Shown: one piece after another, positions 1-7,300 of the stretch
How positions within the stretch are numbered: position 1 is the first letter of the stretch
How the letters are laid out: every line of letters starts with the position of its first letter
Program-made: the position numbers and the translations under genes
Notes under the pieces: generated by a model
The model's database searches: none
Told to the model about the DNA's origin: nothing
Seen by the model: the letters and a program-made list of their open reading frames with translations, nothing else
Source of the DNA: Oligoflexales bacterium
GTDB taxonomy: Bacteria; Bdellovibrionota; Oligoflexia; Oligoflexales; Oligoflexaceae
Direction of reading: 5' to 3'
Length of the DNA: 11,237 nt
NCBI GenBank assembly: GCA_015232735.1
Contig: JADFZC010000053.1
Coordinates: forward strand, 1 to 11,237

Positions 1-62
1 TGAAAGTTATTTGCTATTTTGAGGATAAACTTGTGGGTAATAGTCAGAGTTCACTGGTGGTA

Positions 63-98
63 TTGGTTTATATTTTTTTAAATATATTAATAATATAT
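63..98 (+). promoter_or_regulatory. Possible promoter/operator for the 173-1138 gene
   Basis: TTGGTT (63-68) could be a degenerate -35, with a TATTAA-like -10 around 85-90 at 16-bp spacing. The -10 would lie inside a perfect palindrome, ATATATTA-A-TAATATAT (82-98). Such an overlap would suit a repressor site, but AT-only palindromes arise easily by chance and neither hexamer is close to consensus. A transcript from here would have a leader of about 70 nt. Confidence 0.25.
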
Positions 99-160
99 CG
101 ATCCTTTCACCTGAATCGGCTATAACTTCAGTATTAAACAAATCCGGGATAATAAAAAGT

Positions 161-172
161 GAGGAGACCACC
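161..172 (+). promoter_or_regulatory. Ribosome binding site fixing the start at 173
   Basis: GAGGAG at 161-166 lies 6 nt before the ATG at 173-175. This good Shine-Dalgarno match supports 173 as the start. Confidence 0.7.
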
Positions 173-1138
173 ATGAGGTTATTTGATCACAATGCTGTGC
201 TTTTTCCCTTTATTCTATACAGCGGCATTTCAATGGGGCAAAGGGGGGATATTGTACATTACGATCCTTTCGATGCATCAACGCTGGAATACCAGTTTCA
301 GACGCTTGAAAGTCAATATAATGTAACTCCGATGGATCTCTCCGGGATTTATCCGGTTGATGGCGAATGCGCTCCCTTTTATGAGAAGCATTTTCCCTGG
401 AGCCGTTCACTGGGTGACGGAAAATTTGGAACCGGCATCAATTTTGATGCATACCTCCAGGGAAGTTGCGAAGGCTACAGGTCGGGCGCCGACGCCAGGG
501 TCAGGGCGGCCCTGTTCTCTCGCGATTTTTCACTGGCTCAGGCTAATGCCGTTGCCGGCATCGGCAAAAGTGAGATGTTTTTTGACACTGGAGTCTATGT
601 GCTTGGTTATGAGGTTGCCAGAAAGCGGTATTCTGAAAACGCAGTTCTCAGGATATCAGGAAGTCCAAGGCAGAATATTCAAGTTTCCCAGGAAGTCCCA
701 TTACAAATCGGGCCTGTGCCCGTTACGGTTGAATTTGGACTTGCCGGGCATGTGATATTTGACTGGATGGCATCAATCAGTATTGTGGAACTGATTGCAG
801 ACATGATTCCGCACATCAGCGTCGATTCATTCATAATAGGATCCATTGCAGCTGCAAAGGTGGTAAGCCTGGGTGTCAAGGGAAGTGTCAATGTCATCGA
901 TGAATCACTCGCGATCAAAAGCTCTCTTAACGTAATCAATCTTGAGGGCAGGGCGGGACTTAAGGGAAGAGTCATTATCGATAATTTCATGAAATCTCTC
1001 AGCGGATTTTTTAGCGGTGTTGTCAAACTTTTTTCGAAGGAGATCTATTACAAGGAATTTTTCAGATGGAACGGTTTTTCAAAAACGGATAATCTTCTTG
1101 ATTATGTGGATTACATTCGAATCCCTGATGATAATTGA
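173..1138 (+). CDS. Unrecognised, probably exported beta-rich protein (321 aa)
   Basis: I do not recognise a named family. The first 20 or so residues are hydrophobic (VLFPFILYSGIS, residues 9-20) and could be a signal peptide or anchor, although only one Arg precedes them and no clear cleavage site is visible. The body alternates polar and apolar residues, and Gly/Ser/Val-rich strands run from about 155 to 275, including IGPVPVTVEFGLAGHV (179-194) and VSLGVKGSVNVIDESL (231-246). This suggests repeated amphipathic beta-strands. There are two cysteines (66 and 99), which could pair outside the cytoplasm. The C-terminal 30 residues are aromatic-rich. From memory, the Gly-Pro-Val-Pro-Val-Thr-Val stretch recalls uncharacterised secreted proteins of myxobacteria-like organisms, but I could not check this. 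It lies upstream of the LLTP-like gene on the same strand, with a hairpin between them. Confidence 0.75.
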   Translation: MRLFDHNAVLFPFILYSGISMGQRGDIVHYDPFDASTLEYQFQTLESQYNVTPMDLSGIYPVDGECAPFYEKHFPWSRSLGDGKFGTGINFDAYLQGSCEGYRSGADARVRAALFSRDFSLAQANAVAGIGKSEMFFDTGVYVLGYEVARKRYSENAVLRISGSPRQNIQVSQEVPLQIGPVPVTVEFGLAGHVIFDWMASISIVELIADMIPHISVDSFIIGSIAAAKVVSLGVKGSVNVIDESLAIKSSLNVINLEGRAGLKGRVIIDNFMKSLSGFFSGVVKLFSKEIYYKEFFRWNGFSKTDNLLDYVDYIRIPDDN

Positions 1139-1168
1139 AGAAATCATTTTAATCTAGCAGTATGGCGC

Positions 1169-1200
1169 AAGGGCGCGGACTTGACATCGGCGCCTTTTTA
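1169..1200 (+). terminator. Candidate intrinsic terminator or attenuator after the 173-1138 gene
   Basis: GGCGC (1172-1176) can pair with GCGCC (1190-1194) across a 13-nt loop. AA at 1169-1170 can pair with TT at 1195-1196 if one G (1171) is bulged. Five Ts follow the stem at 1195-1199. The stem is short but GC-rich and directly followed by the T-run. It lies 30 nt past the stop codon at 1136-1138 and ends 15 nt before the start at 1216, so it could end the first transcript or attenuate read-through. Confidence 0.45.
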
Positions 1201-1215
1201 TTCAGGTGGAATACC

Positions 1216-3207
1216 ATGAAATTTACTCGAAAAAACGGGATACTTGTCGTTTTTCTATTTGCGGTTTCACTCGCATTTTTTAAATTGGGACCCGCCCGCC
1301 ATCTGATGGATTACAACACAAAACTGAAAACAGCTGTTTTCAGCGCGGCACCTGACGATCAAGTTTTAAAGACCCGACCCTATCAGGAAAGCGGCTCAAA
1401 AGTAGGAAGAATACTCACCTACAGCATTGAGTTTACAAATAAAGGCTATTTTGATCCGTCCGTGATTATCGGAGCTGAAAGCGGTGCCAGAAATGGCTTG
1501 AAATATAAGGTTGATTCTTCATTGCGCGGGAAGATTCATGAAGTGACGCTTCCTGAAGACGGTTTTTTGAAGATTCTTGCCGTCGACTTTCAGGGAATGG
1601 ATTTCTTCATCTCCATAAATGGGGAAAGAAACGGGGAATTGATGAATGAGATGAAAAACGCGATGGAGAATGGAATCATACTTGAAACCGATCTTGCGGG
1701 GATAATAAAAAGTATGCGTTTTTCAGAGAGAAGCTCCACTTTTGCAAAAAATTATCTGAAATCCGTCTTCGGCGCCATGCAGTTTGCAAAACCCAAGGGT
1801 GACTTTATGGATAACTGGGAGAGCGAGGAATATGATGTCATCGGCCTTTTTGTGGCCTCATACAGAATGGAGAGTGGCGATGATGGCACGATCATAAAAA
1901 GGAAGAGGAGATATCTGAAAACCCATTCATCGCTGGAAGGCATGGATGTGGCATCAAAAATGACAGTCGCCCTCGATGGGAGCTATCGGTTCAGGTTCAA
2001 GGAAGGCAGAGAGTATTTCAGTCTCCTGGATGGTGAAGAGGAATCCTCATACGAAAATGCCAAAAATGGAAATGTTCTGGGCAAAAGCAGCATAAAAATA
2101 AGTGCTTCGCTGGACTTCTCCGGAAAATTATCTGATGATCAGATGGTTCTGACTGAAAAAAGGATAAAAAATGTTCTTTTTGCCGCGGCTCCGCTTTCCA
2201 TGTCAGTTTCGATACGGGATAAAGGCGATGGAAGGGCTTTTCAAAAATCACTTCTGGGTGATTTGAAATACTCTGACCTTAAACGGATGATGGCTGAATT
2301 TGACGCGGCCTCAAAGGAGGAGCAGGCGGGAAACAGAACGGAACTTTTTTTGAAGCTCAGAGCTTTTGTTCATACAGACGAAAGTGAGTTATCCTCGTTG
2401 AAAACGGACCTTAAAGCGATGTCTGCACAGTCTGAGTCATTCAATCTATGGATAAATGCCATTTCAGGGGCCGGAACTCCCAAAGCGCAAAAGCTTCTTT
2501 CAGACCTCATTATGGAAATGGCTCTGAATGCCGCAGCGCTGGAAATCCTTATTCCATCACTCGGCATGGTGGAGCATCCTGCATATGAAAGCGAAAAACT
2601 GCTGAGAAGGCTGGCAGGTGAATCCGACAACCAGGATGTCATGGTCATGTCGAATCTGGCACTGGGAATCATGTGCAATAAACTGATTCGGGGTGAAGCG
2701 AATCATGGCGGCACTGACATCGAAAGCCGCATACAGGCATTGATTGGCGATACGACGAGGGCGCTGTCGGATGCCCGGGACAAGACTCAAAAGTCTCTTT
2801 ATCTTTCGGTCCTGGGAAATATCGCTGATGAAAGGGTTCTTCCGGTTATCGAGGGTTATCTGCATGATGAAGTCGAGGATGTGAGAAAAAGTGCAGTAAT
2901 GGCCTTAAGACTGATCGACACTCCGAATTCCCTTGAACTTACCATAAGAGCCATCGCACGGGAAAAGAGCGACCATGTGAAACTGTCTGCAATCAACTCC
3001 CTTTTTTACAGGAAGAATCATAGACCTGGAGTTGATCAATTCAAATACATATATGATTCGCAAAAAAGTCAGATCGTCAAAAGAGGCCTTCTCGATGAGA
3101 TCGCAAGGCTTGGCAGCCCGCAGTCCCGTAAGCTCCTTTTGGATATCTCCTCAAGTGAAAAAGAGGATTCTTTGAGGAGTTATGCCAAAAAACTCATACG
3201 AGGCTGA
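1216..3207 (+). CDS. Vitellogenin-N/LLTP-like protein with HEAT-like helical domain (663 aa)
   Basis: The ATG at 1216 is preferred over an in-frame ATG at 1162. It has AGGTGGA 5 nt upstream, gives a clean N-terminus (MKFTRKN then hydrophobic residues 9-22, a signal peptide or anchor) and keeps the 1169-1200 hairpin out of the gene. Residues about 60-335 are beta-rich (for example TYSIEFTNKGYF, 68-79) and include a helix-like linker at 160-190. Residues about 345-663 are helical repeats. Within these, AISGAGTPKAQKLLSDLI (415-432) and LGNIADERVLPVIEGYL (533-549), followed by VRKSAVMALRLI (556-567), match the pattern of the helical domain of vitellogenin, apolipoprotein B and MTP (AGTp.A...i..LI; LGN.....pvi; vR.sA..AL). 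The order of beta-rich domain then helical domain is also that of LLTPs. The C-terminal lipid-cavity sheets of animal LLTPs are absent. Binding of lipid, or another extracytoplasmic scaffold role, is inference. A generic HEAT-repeat protein is the main alternative. Confidence 0.75.
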   Translation: MKFTRKNGILVVFLFAVSLAFFKLGPARHLMDYNTKLKTAVFSAAPDDQVLKTRPYQESGSKVGRILTYSIEFTNKGYFDPSVIIGAESGARNGLKYKVDSSLRGKIHEVTLPEDGFLKILAVDFQGMDFFISINGERNGELMNEMKNAMENGIILETDLAGIIKSMRFSERSSTFAKNYLKSVFGAMQFAKPKGDFMDNWESEEYDVIGLFVASYRMESGDDGTIIKRKRRYLKTHSSLEGMDVASKMTVALDGSYRFRFKEGREYFSLLDGEEESSYENAKNGNVLGKSSIKISASLDFSGKLSDDQMVLTEKRIKNVLFAAAPLSMSVSIRDKGDGRAFQKSLLGDLKYSDLKRMMAEFDAASKEEQAGNRTELFLKLRAFVHTDESELSSLKTDLKAMSAQSESFNLWINAISGAGTPKAQKLLSDLIMEMALNAAALEILIPSLGMVEHPAYESEKLLRRLAGESDNQDVMVMSNLALGIMCNKLIRGEANHGGTDIESRIQALIGDTTRALSDARDKTQKSLYLSVLGNIADERVLPVIEGYLHDEVEDVRKSAVMALRLIDTPNSLELTIRAIAREKSDHVKLSAINSLFYRKNHRPGVDQFKYIYDSQKSQIVKRGLLDEIARLGSPQSRKLLLDISSSEKEDSLRSYAKKLIRG

Positions 3208-3212
3208 ATCAT

Positions 3213-3887
3213 TCACGGATTTTTCTTGTCCGCAGCCTTGGATTTTGCACTTGCAGCGCCTTTTGCCTTTTTATTCTGGGCCGGCTTTTCTGCAGAAGCT
3301 TCCGGCTTGTCCGAAGCTGCAGCGGGTGCTTCCGTCACGGCGGGTTTGTCCGATGCCGCTTTGTCACCGGCAGGCAGAAACTTGAATTCCGCCCTTCGAT
3401 TTTTGGACCATGACTCTTCATTGCTTCCAGTAACCGCAGGTTTTTCCTTGCCGAAGCTTACCGTCTTTAACCTTGAATCATCGATTCCGACAGTCTTTAA
3501 AAATTCCTTGACCGAGTCCGATCTCCTGTTGCCAAGCGCCAGGTTATACTCAACCGATCCTCTTTCGTCACAATGACCTTCGATGCTGAGGACGGCTGTC
3601 TGATTTTTCTTCATATAATCTGCCAGCGCCTTGAGACGGCTCATCCCCTCCTCTGTCAAAGTCGAATCGTCATACTTGAAATAGACTATTTCAGCCTTGA
3701 ATTCAACTACACCGGTATCCTTGTCGACCGTGAACGCGTCTTTGTCCTTTTCCGCTTTCTTTTTTGCATCAGCGGAGGCATCTGTCTGAACCACGTTTTC
3801 GACTTTCTTGTTGTTGTCTGTACATGCAGTAAAATAAAGCGTGCCCAGGCCAGCTGCAACTGATATTAGAATCTTTCTTATAACCAT
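3213..3887 (-). CDS. pal: Peptidoglycan-associated lipoprotein, OmpA family (224 aa)
   Basis: Pal anchors the outer membrane to peptidoglycan and normally works with the Tol system. Residues 1-21 are a lipoprotein signal peptide ending in LYFTAC, with Cys22 as the acylation site; Phe at -3 is unusual. A charged linker (23-60) leads to the OmpA_C domain (about 61-170). GHCDERGSVEYNLALGNRR (104-122) is the hallmark Pal motif. Asp107 and Arg122 occupy the positions that bind diaminopimelate in this family, and NRRAEF closes the domain (163-168). About 54 further residues rich in Lys, Ala and Pro, with AASDKP repeated, extend beyond the usual Pal end. The start at 3887 is chosen because AAAGGAG lies 8 nt upstream. 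A TTG at 3905 has no ribosome binding site. No tol genes are adjacent. Its stop lies 5 bp from that of the converging LLTP-like gene. Confidence 0.88.
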   Translation of the reverse strand: MVIRKILISVAAGLGTLYFTACTDNNKKVENVVQTDASADAKKKAEKDKDAFTVDKDTGVVEFKAEIVYFKYDDSTLTEEGMSRLKALADYMKKNQTAVLSIEGHCDERGSVEYNLALGNRRSDSVKEFLKTVGIDDSRLKTVSFGKEKPAVTGSNEESWSKNRRAEFKFLPAGDKAASDKPAVTEAPAAASDKPEASAEKPAQNKKAKGAASAKSKAADKKNP

Positions 3888-3895
3888 TAGTAAAT

Positions 3896-3902
3896 CTCCT
3901 TT
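3896..3902 (-). promoter_or_regulatory. Ribosome binding site of pal
   Basis: AAAGGAG on the minus strand lies 8 nt before the ATG at 3885-3887. It decides the pal start in favour of 3887 over the longer TTG-initiated frame at 3905. Confidence 0.75.
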
Positions 3903-3935
3903 CAAAAAAAAGAATCAAACACTCGATGCTGCACA

Positions 3936-3950
3936 GCAAATTTCGTTCCA
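3936..3950 (-). promoter_or_regulatory. Candidate sigma-54 (-24/-12) promoter of pal
   Basis: Read on the minus strand, bases 3950-3935 give TGGAACGAAATTTGCT. The sigma-54 consensus is TGGCACG-N4-TTGC(A/T). GG and GC are exactly 10 nt apart, and only the C after TGG is missing. Transcription would start near 3925, about 38 nt before the pal ATG and ahead of its ribosome binding site. I see no obvious enhancer site, and no convincing sigma-70 hexamer pair nearby. A single match of this size can arise by chance. Confidence 0.4.
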
Positions 3951-4234
3951 GGAAAACCCTTTATAATTTGAACATATGAGAGAAAGAAACGGCGGTTTTT
4001 GCCGGCAGTCCTTCTTGAATCTGAATTTTCATGCTGATAACTATCCATTATGTTTAAGGAAAAACTGTGCTGTCAAAAAAATGCATATCATTTTTCTTAA
4101 AAAAGACGACACGATCTTCCTTTAAGTCATAAATTTCCAAGGGGCTATTCCGTGACTGTTTCCATTGATTCAAAGTGTCAGCAGTATCCGCCTGCAGGCA
4201 TCTTTGAAGGCTATCAAAAAAAAATTATTAAAAT

Positions 4235-4250
4235 TTGGGTTATAATCCAA
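4235..4250. promoter_or_regulatory. Palindrome centred on a TATAAT box
   Basis: TTGGGTTATAATCCAA is an inverted repeat with 8-bp arms and one mismatched pair. It contains a perfect TATAAT (4241-4246). An A-tract lies about 17 bp upstream in place of a -35 hexamer. It may be a promoter overlapped by an operator for the kinase gene, or just a regulator binding site. The start codon is about 100 nt downstream. Confidence 0.35.
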
Positions 4251-4298
4251 TAATAACGTGGAAATAACTCAAGCGGCATTTTTTCCCTCCTTCGTTAA

Positions 4299-4307
4299 TG
4301 ATAAAAT
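4299..4307 (+). promoter_or_regulatory. Candidate extended -10 promoter of the kinase gene
   Basis: TGATAAAAT fits the extended -10 pattern TGnTATAAT with one mismatch. There is no recognisable -35, which extended -10 promoters can lack. The start would be near 4314, giving a leader of about 40 nt that includes the AAGGAA at 4339-4344. Confidence 0.35.
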
Positions 4308-4338
4308 ATACCCATAGAAAACATACCTTCCCAATTTC

Positions 4339-4344
4339 AAGGAA
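4339..4344 (+). promoter_or_regulatory. Ribosome binding site supporting a TTG start at 4353
   Basis: AAGGAA lies 8 nt before the TTG at 4353-4355. The frame is open upstream only to a TAA at 4302-4304, with no ATG or GTG in between. The kinase domain begins within 15-20 residues of this TTG, so the start fits. Confidence 0.6.
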
Positions 4345-4352
4345 ATATCAGA

Positions 4353-7300
4353 TTGAAGGCTCTTTTTAAAAATGGCCAGCTAATAGGCAAAGGACGTTAC
4401 GAGCTCATCAGGCCTCTTGGAAAAGGAGGATTTTCGCAAACGTATGAAGCATACGATCACAGCACAAAACCTCCAAGCCTTGTCGCCATCAAATGGCTAA
4501 TTCCCGGTGCCAACGATAATTACATGGAGAAGCTTAAGGACGACTATTTGCATGAATGCCTGGTTCTTGAAAAAATAAGGCATCCAGGAGTCATTAAAAT
4601 TATCGAATTGGGAAAAGAGGAGGGGCTCAACTTTCTTGCAATGGAATATCTGAAGGGGGGAACCCTTCATGGCAGGCTTTCGGAGCCAGGCGGAAATTCA
4701 GTCAGCTGCATAACCGATCCCATGGTTCTCATAGATATGGCCATTTCCCTGACTGAAGCCATCGAGCAGGTCCACTCAAATGGAATCATTCATGGAGACA
4801 TCAAACCGGCAAACATCGGCTTCAGGGAGTTTGGCGGCCATATTCCCGTGCTGTTCGACTTTGGGCAGGCATACCTGTCGCAGCTGGACGAGGACGAGAC
4901 AAAATTTGGCATAGCCGCCTCGCTTCCCTATATGCCGCCTGAAAGGATAGGCTTTCTGGACAGCATACCCAAGGCTTCCAGCGATCTTTATTCGCTTGGG
5001 CTCACTTTGTATGAAATTGCCGCCGGGGTCATGGTATTCACCGGCAAATCACATCAGGATGTCTGCAACAAGATTCTGGGATTAATCCCTGATGCGCTTG
5101 ACGCGGTGATTGAGAATTTTCCGGGCCCTCTGTCCGACATCATCAGCAAACTTATCCGAAAGCAGCCGGACGACAGGTATTCGACCGCCTTTGGCCTCCT
5201 TCAGGACCTTGTCAAAGCCAAGAAAGACATGATGGAGGGCAATGTAAGATATTTCGCCCTTGGAACCAAGGATGTCAAAAGAGAACTCAATTACCGCATT
5301 CCCATGACCGGCCGGGAAAAAGACATGGCAAGGCTCCAGGAATTTTTAAAGGAGGCGGACAGAGGTGCCGGCGGATTCGCCCTGATCGGCGCCCCATCAG
5401 GTGTCGGCAAGACCAGACTCGCAAGGGAGTTTCTATCCTCGGCCACTGAAAGCGGATTTCTGACGTTCAGGGTTAAATTCACGGAATTCGAGCAAAACAT
5501 ACCCCTGAGCGCTGTGGAACGGGCCATGCCCTATGTCCAAAAAAAAATGGAAAGCCTGGATGCCGACGAGAGAAAGTCATGGCACAAGGCACTACTGTCG
5601 AGACTTGCCGGCCGCGGCCAGCTTCTTTTAAAGAAATTTCCATATCTTTCAGCACAGCTCCCCGCATTTCCCGCATTTGCCAAAGTCGATCCTGAAACGG
5701 AGGAGGCGATATTTCTCGAGACGCTCGTGGATTTTCTCCCGCTGATGTTTGGTTTGGACAAAAAGCTTATCCTGTTTTTTGACGACCTCCAGTGGGCGGA
5801 TAATTTCTGCCTGAAACTTACCAAGACCTTTGCCATGCGATGCAGGAACATGAATCTTGGCCACTCGTTTTTTTTGGGAGCCTATCGCAGTGACGAGGGA
5901 ATCAGTGTCAATGAAATGATTGTCCCTGAGCTTGAAACAAGACAATACCTGGAACTCGAACTTCTCAGTGAACGCGATTCAGCCCGACTCGTTGAACTTC
6001 TTCTCGAAGAATCAGGCGAGGAAATCAAAAAACTGCAGCATTTGACCTATGACATTACTCTGGGAAATCCATTCTACATATACGAGGTTTTAAATTCGGT
6101 CCTTAAAAATGGGCTCTTCAGGATGGTAGAGGGGGGTAAATGGATCCTTGACGAAAACCAGCGTGCCATCGCGGGTATCAGCGAATCGGTCACGGACCTG
6201 GTGACATCACGCATCAAAAAAATTTCCAAAGCCGCATATACGGTCATATGCACGGCATCGGTCGTAGGGAACAATGTATCTATCGAAATTTTATCTGAGC
6301 TTCTTGCGAGACTCCGGGAAAATAACAAGTCAAACTCCGATGGCTTGACAGACACCACACATCTCAAAAGCGCACTCCATGAACTCCAGCACCATCATCT
6401 GATCTGGCCGAGCGACGATCAGCTTGTATTCTTTCACGACAGGATACGAAGTTCGGCATATGCAACCGTAAGAAGGGAAGAACTGAAATTCATACACGGT
6501 GAATATTTCAGGATCCTCGACAGGATATATTTCAAAGACGAGAAGAACCTGGATCCAAAGGTTCTTTTTGAGACGGCGTTCCACATCCAAAGGAGCCTGC
6601 CAAACGATGACGTGATACGTTCCAGAACCATATTGAAGCTGGCCGGTGAAAGGGCCATTCGGCTTTTCGCATATGCCAGGGCAAATGGGTACCTCAAGGA
6701 TTGTTTGGTGCTGTATCCGAAAGATTTCATGGAAATTGTCAATCAGGGTCTTCTGGACGAGTACTGCTTCATTCAGGAATGTCTGGCTGATGCCCTTGCC
6801 CTTTCGGAAAATATCAGGCAGGCTATCGAAATATACAATTTCGTTCTCATGCATTTAAAAGAGCACGAAAGAAGAGCCTCGGTTTATCTTAAACTGTGCA
6901 ATAACCATCTTTACATGTTCCAGTATGAGGACTCGATAAAATCAGCGAACCTCGGCATGAAAGAGCTTAATGTCAAAGTGAAGACCAGTGAGTTTTTTTC
7001 GCTTGCATATTTTGTTTTCTGTTTTCCTTTTTTTCTTATTTATCTGCTGCTTTTCACCTTGTTTGGCAGACAGAAAAAAGAAATCAGGAACGAGCGTGAG
7101 GAGTTGCTTTGGAATCTGAAAATCGGAGTCCAGGTTCCGACATTCTTTACCAGGCCTTTTGTTGCGATAGCACAGCAGATTCCGTATACGATCAGCCTTT
7201 TGCCGTACAAGGACAATCGCTACAGAACCATGATCATAGTTTACTGGGGAGTTGCCTATGCCGTCATGGGGCTTGACCGCTTCAGCAAGTTTTGCTACAA

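Larger units (their letters stand above)
1..172. other. AT-rich upstream region of the first gene
   Basis: No gene with a start lies wholly in this stretch. One + frame is open from the left edge (base 3) to TAA at 123-125 and could be the last 40 codons of an upstream gene, with a hydrophobic stretch near its end. In such AT-rich sequence this is weak evidence and I do not call it. Bases 67-98 are almost pure A/T and include a perfect inverted repeat (82-98). The ribosome binding site of the next gene sits at its right end. It most likely serves as promoter and leader for the 173-1138 gene. Confidence 0.5.
3888..4352. other. Divergent intergenic region between pal and the kinase gene
   Basis: This 465-bp stretch holds no convincing gene. 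A 49-codon + frame (ATG 3976 to TAA 4125) has no ribosome binding site and no recognisable protein features. The left part carries the pal ribosome binding site and the sigma-54-like element. The right part carries A-tracts (4216-4224), the palindrome around TATAAT (4235-4250), an extended -10 candidate (4299-4307) and the ribosome binding site of the kinase gene. The middle (about 3980-4200) shows nothing I can name. Confidence 0.6.

Noticed and set aside
3..125. Open + frame from the left edge that might be the C-terminus of an upstream membrane protein
   Set aside because: Only 40 codons in very AT-rich DNA, with no start visible and no recognisable motif. It could be real but cannot be supported from this window.
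146..160. Exact 15-nt repeat GGGATAATAAAAAGT, also found at 1699-1713
   Set aside because: The second copy is inside a coding sequence, flanks differ, and A-rich 15-mers recur by chance at this scale.
1181..1186. Perfect TTGACA before the LLTP-like gene
   Set aside because: It lies in the loop of the terminator-like hairpin, and no -10 is found 16-18 bp downstream.
1162..1215. Longer start for the LLTP-like gene at ATG 1162
   Set aside because: No ribosome binding site, it would bury the signal/anchor behind 18 extra residues, and it overlaps the hairpin with T-run. The ATG at 1216 has a good ribosome binding site.
3226..3863. Long + frames opposite pal
   Set aside because: Antisense shadows of a clear OmpA-family gene, with low-complexity translations.
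3976..4125. 49-codon + frame in the pal/kinase intergenic region
   Set aside because: No ribosome binding site before the ATG, and the translation shows no signal, domain or composition typical of a real small protein.
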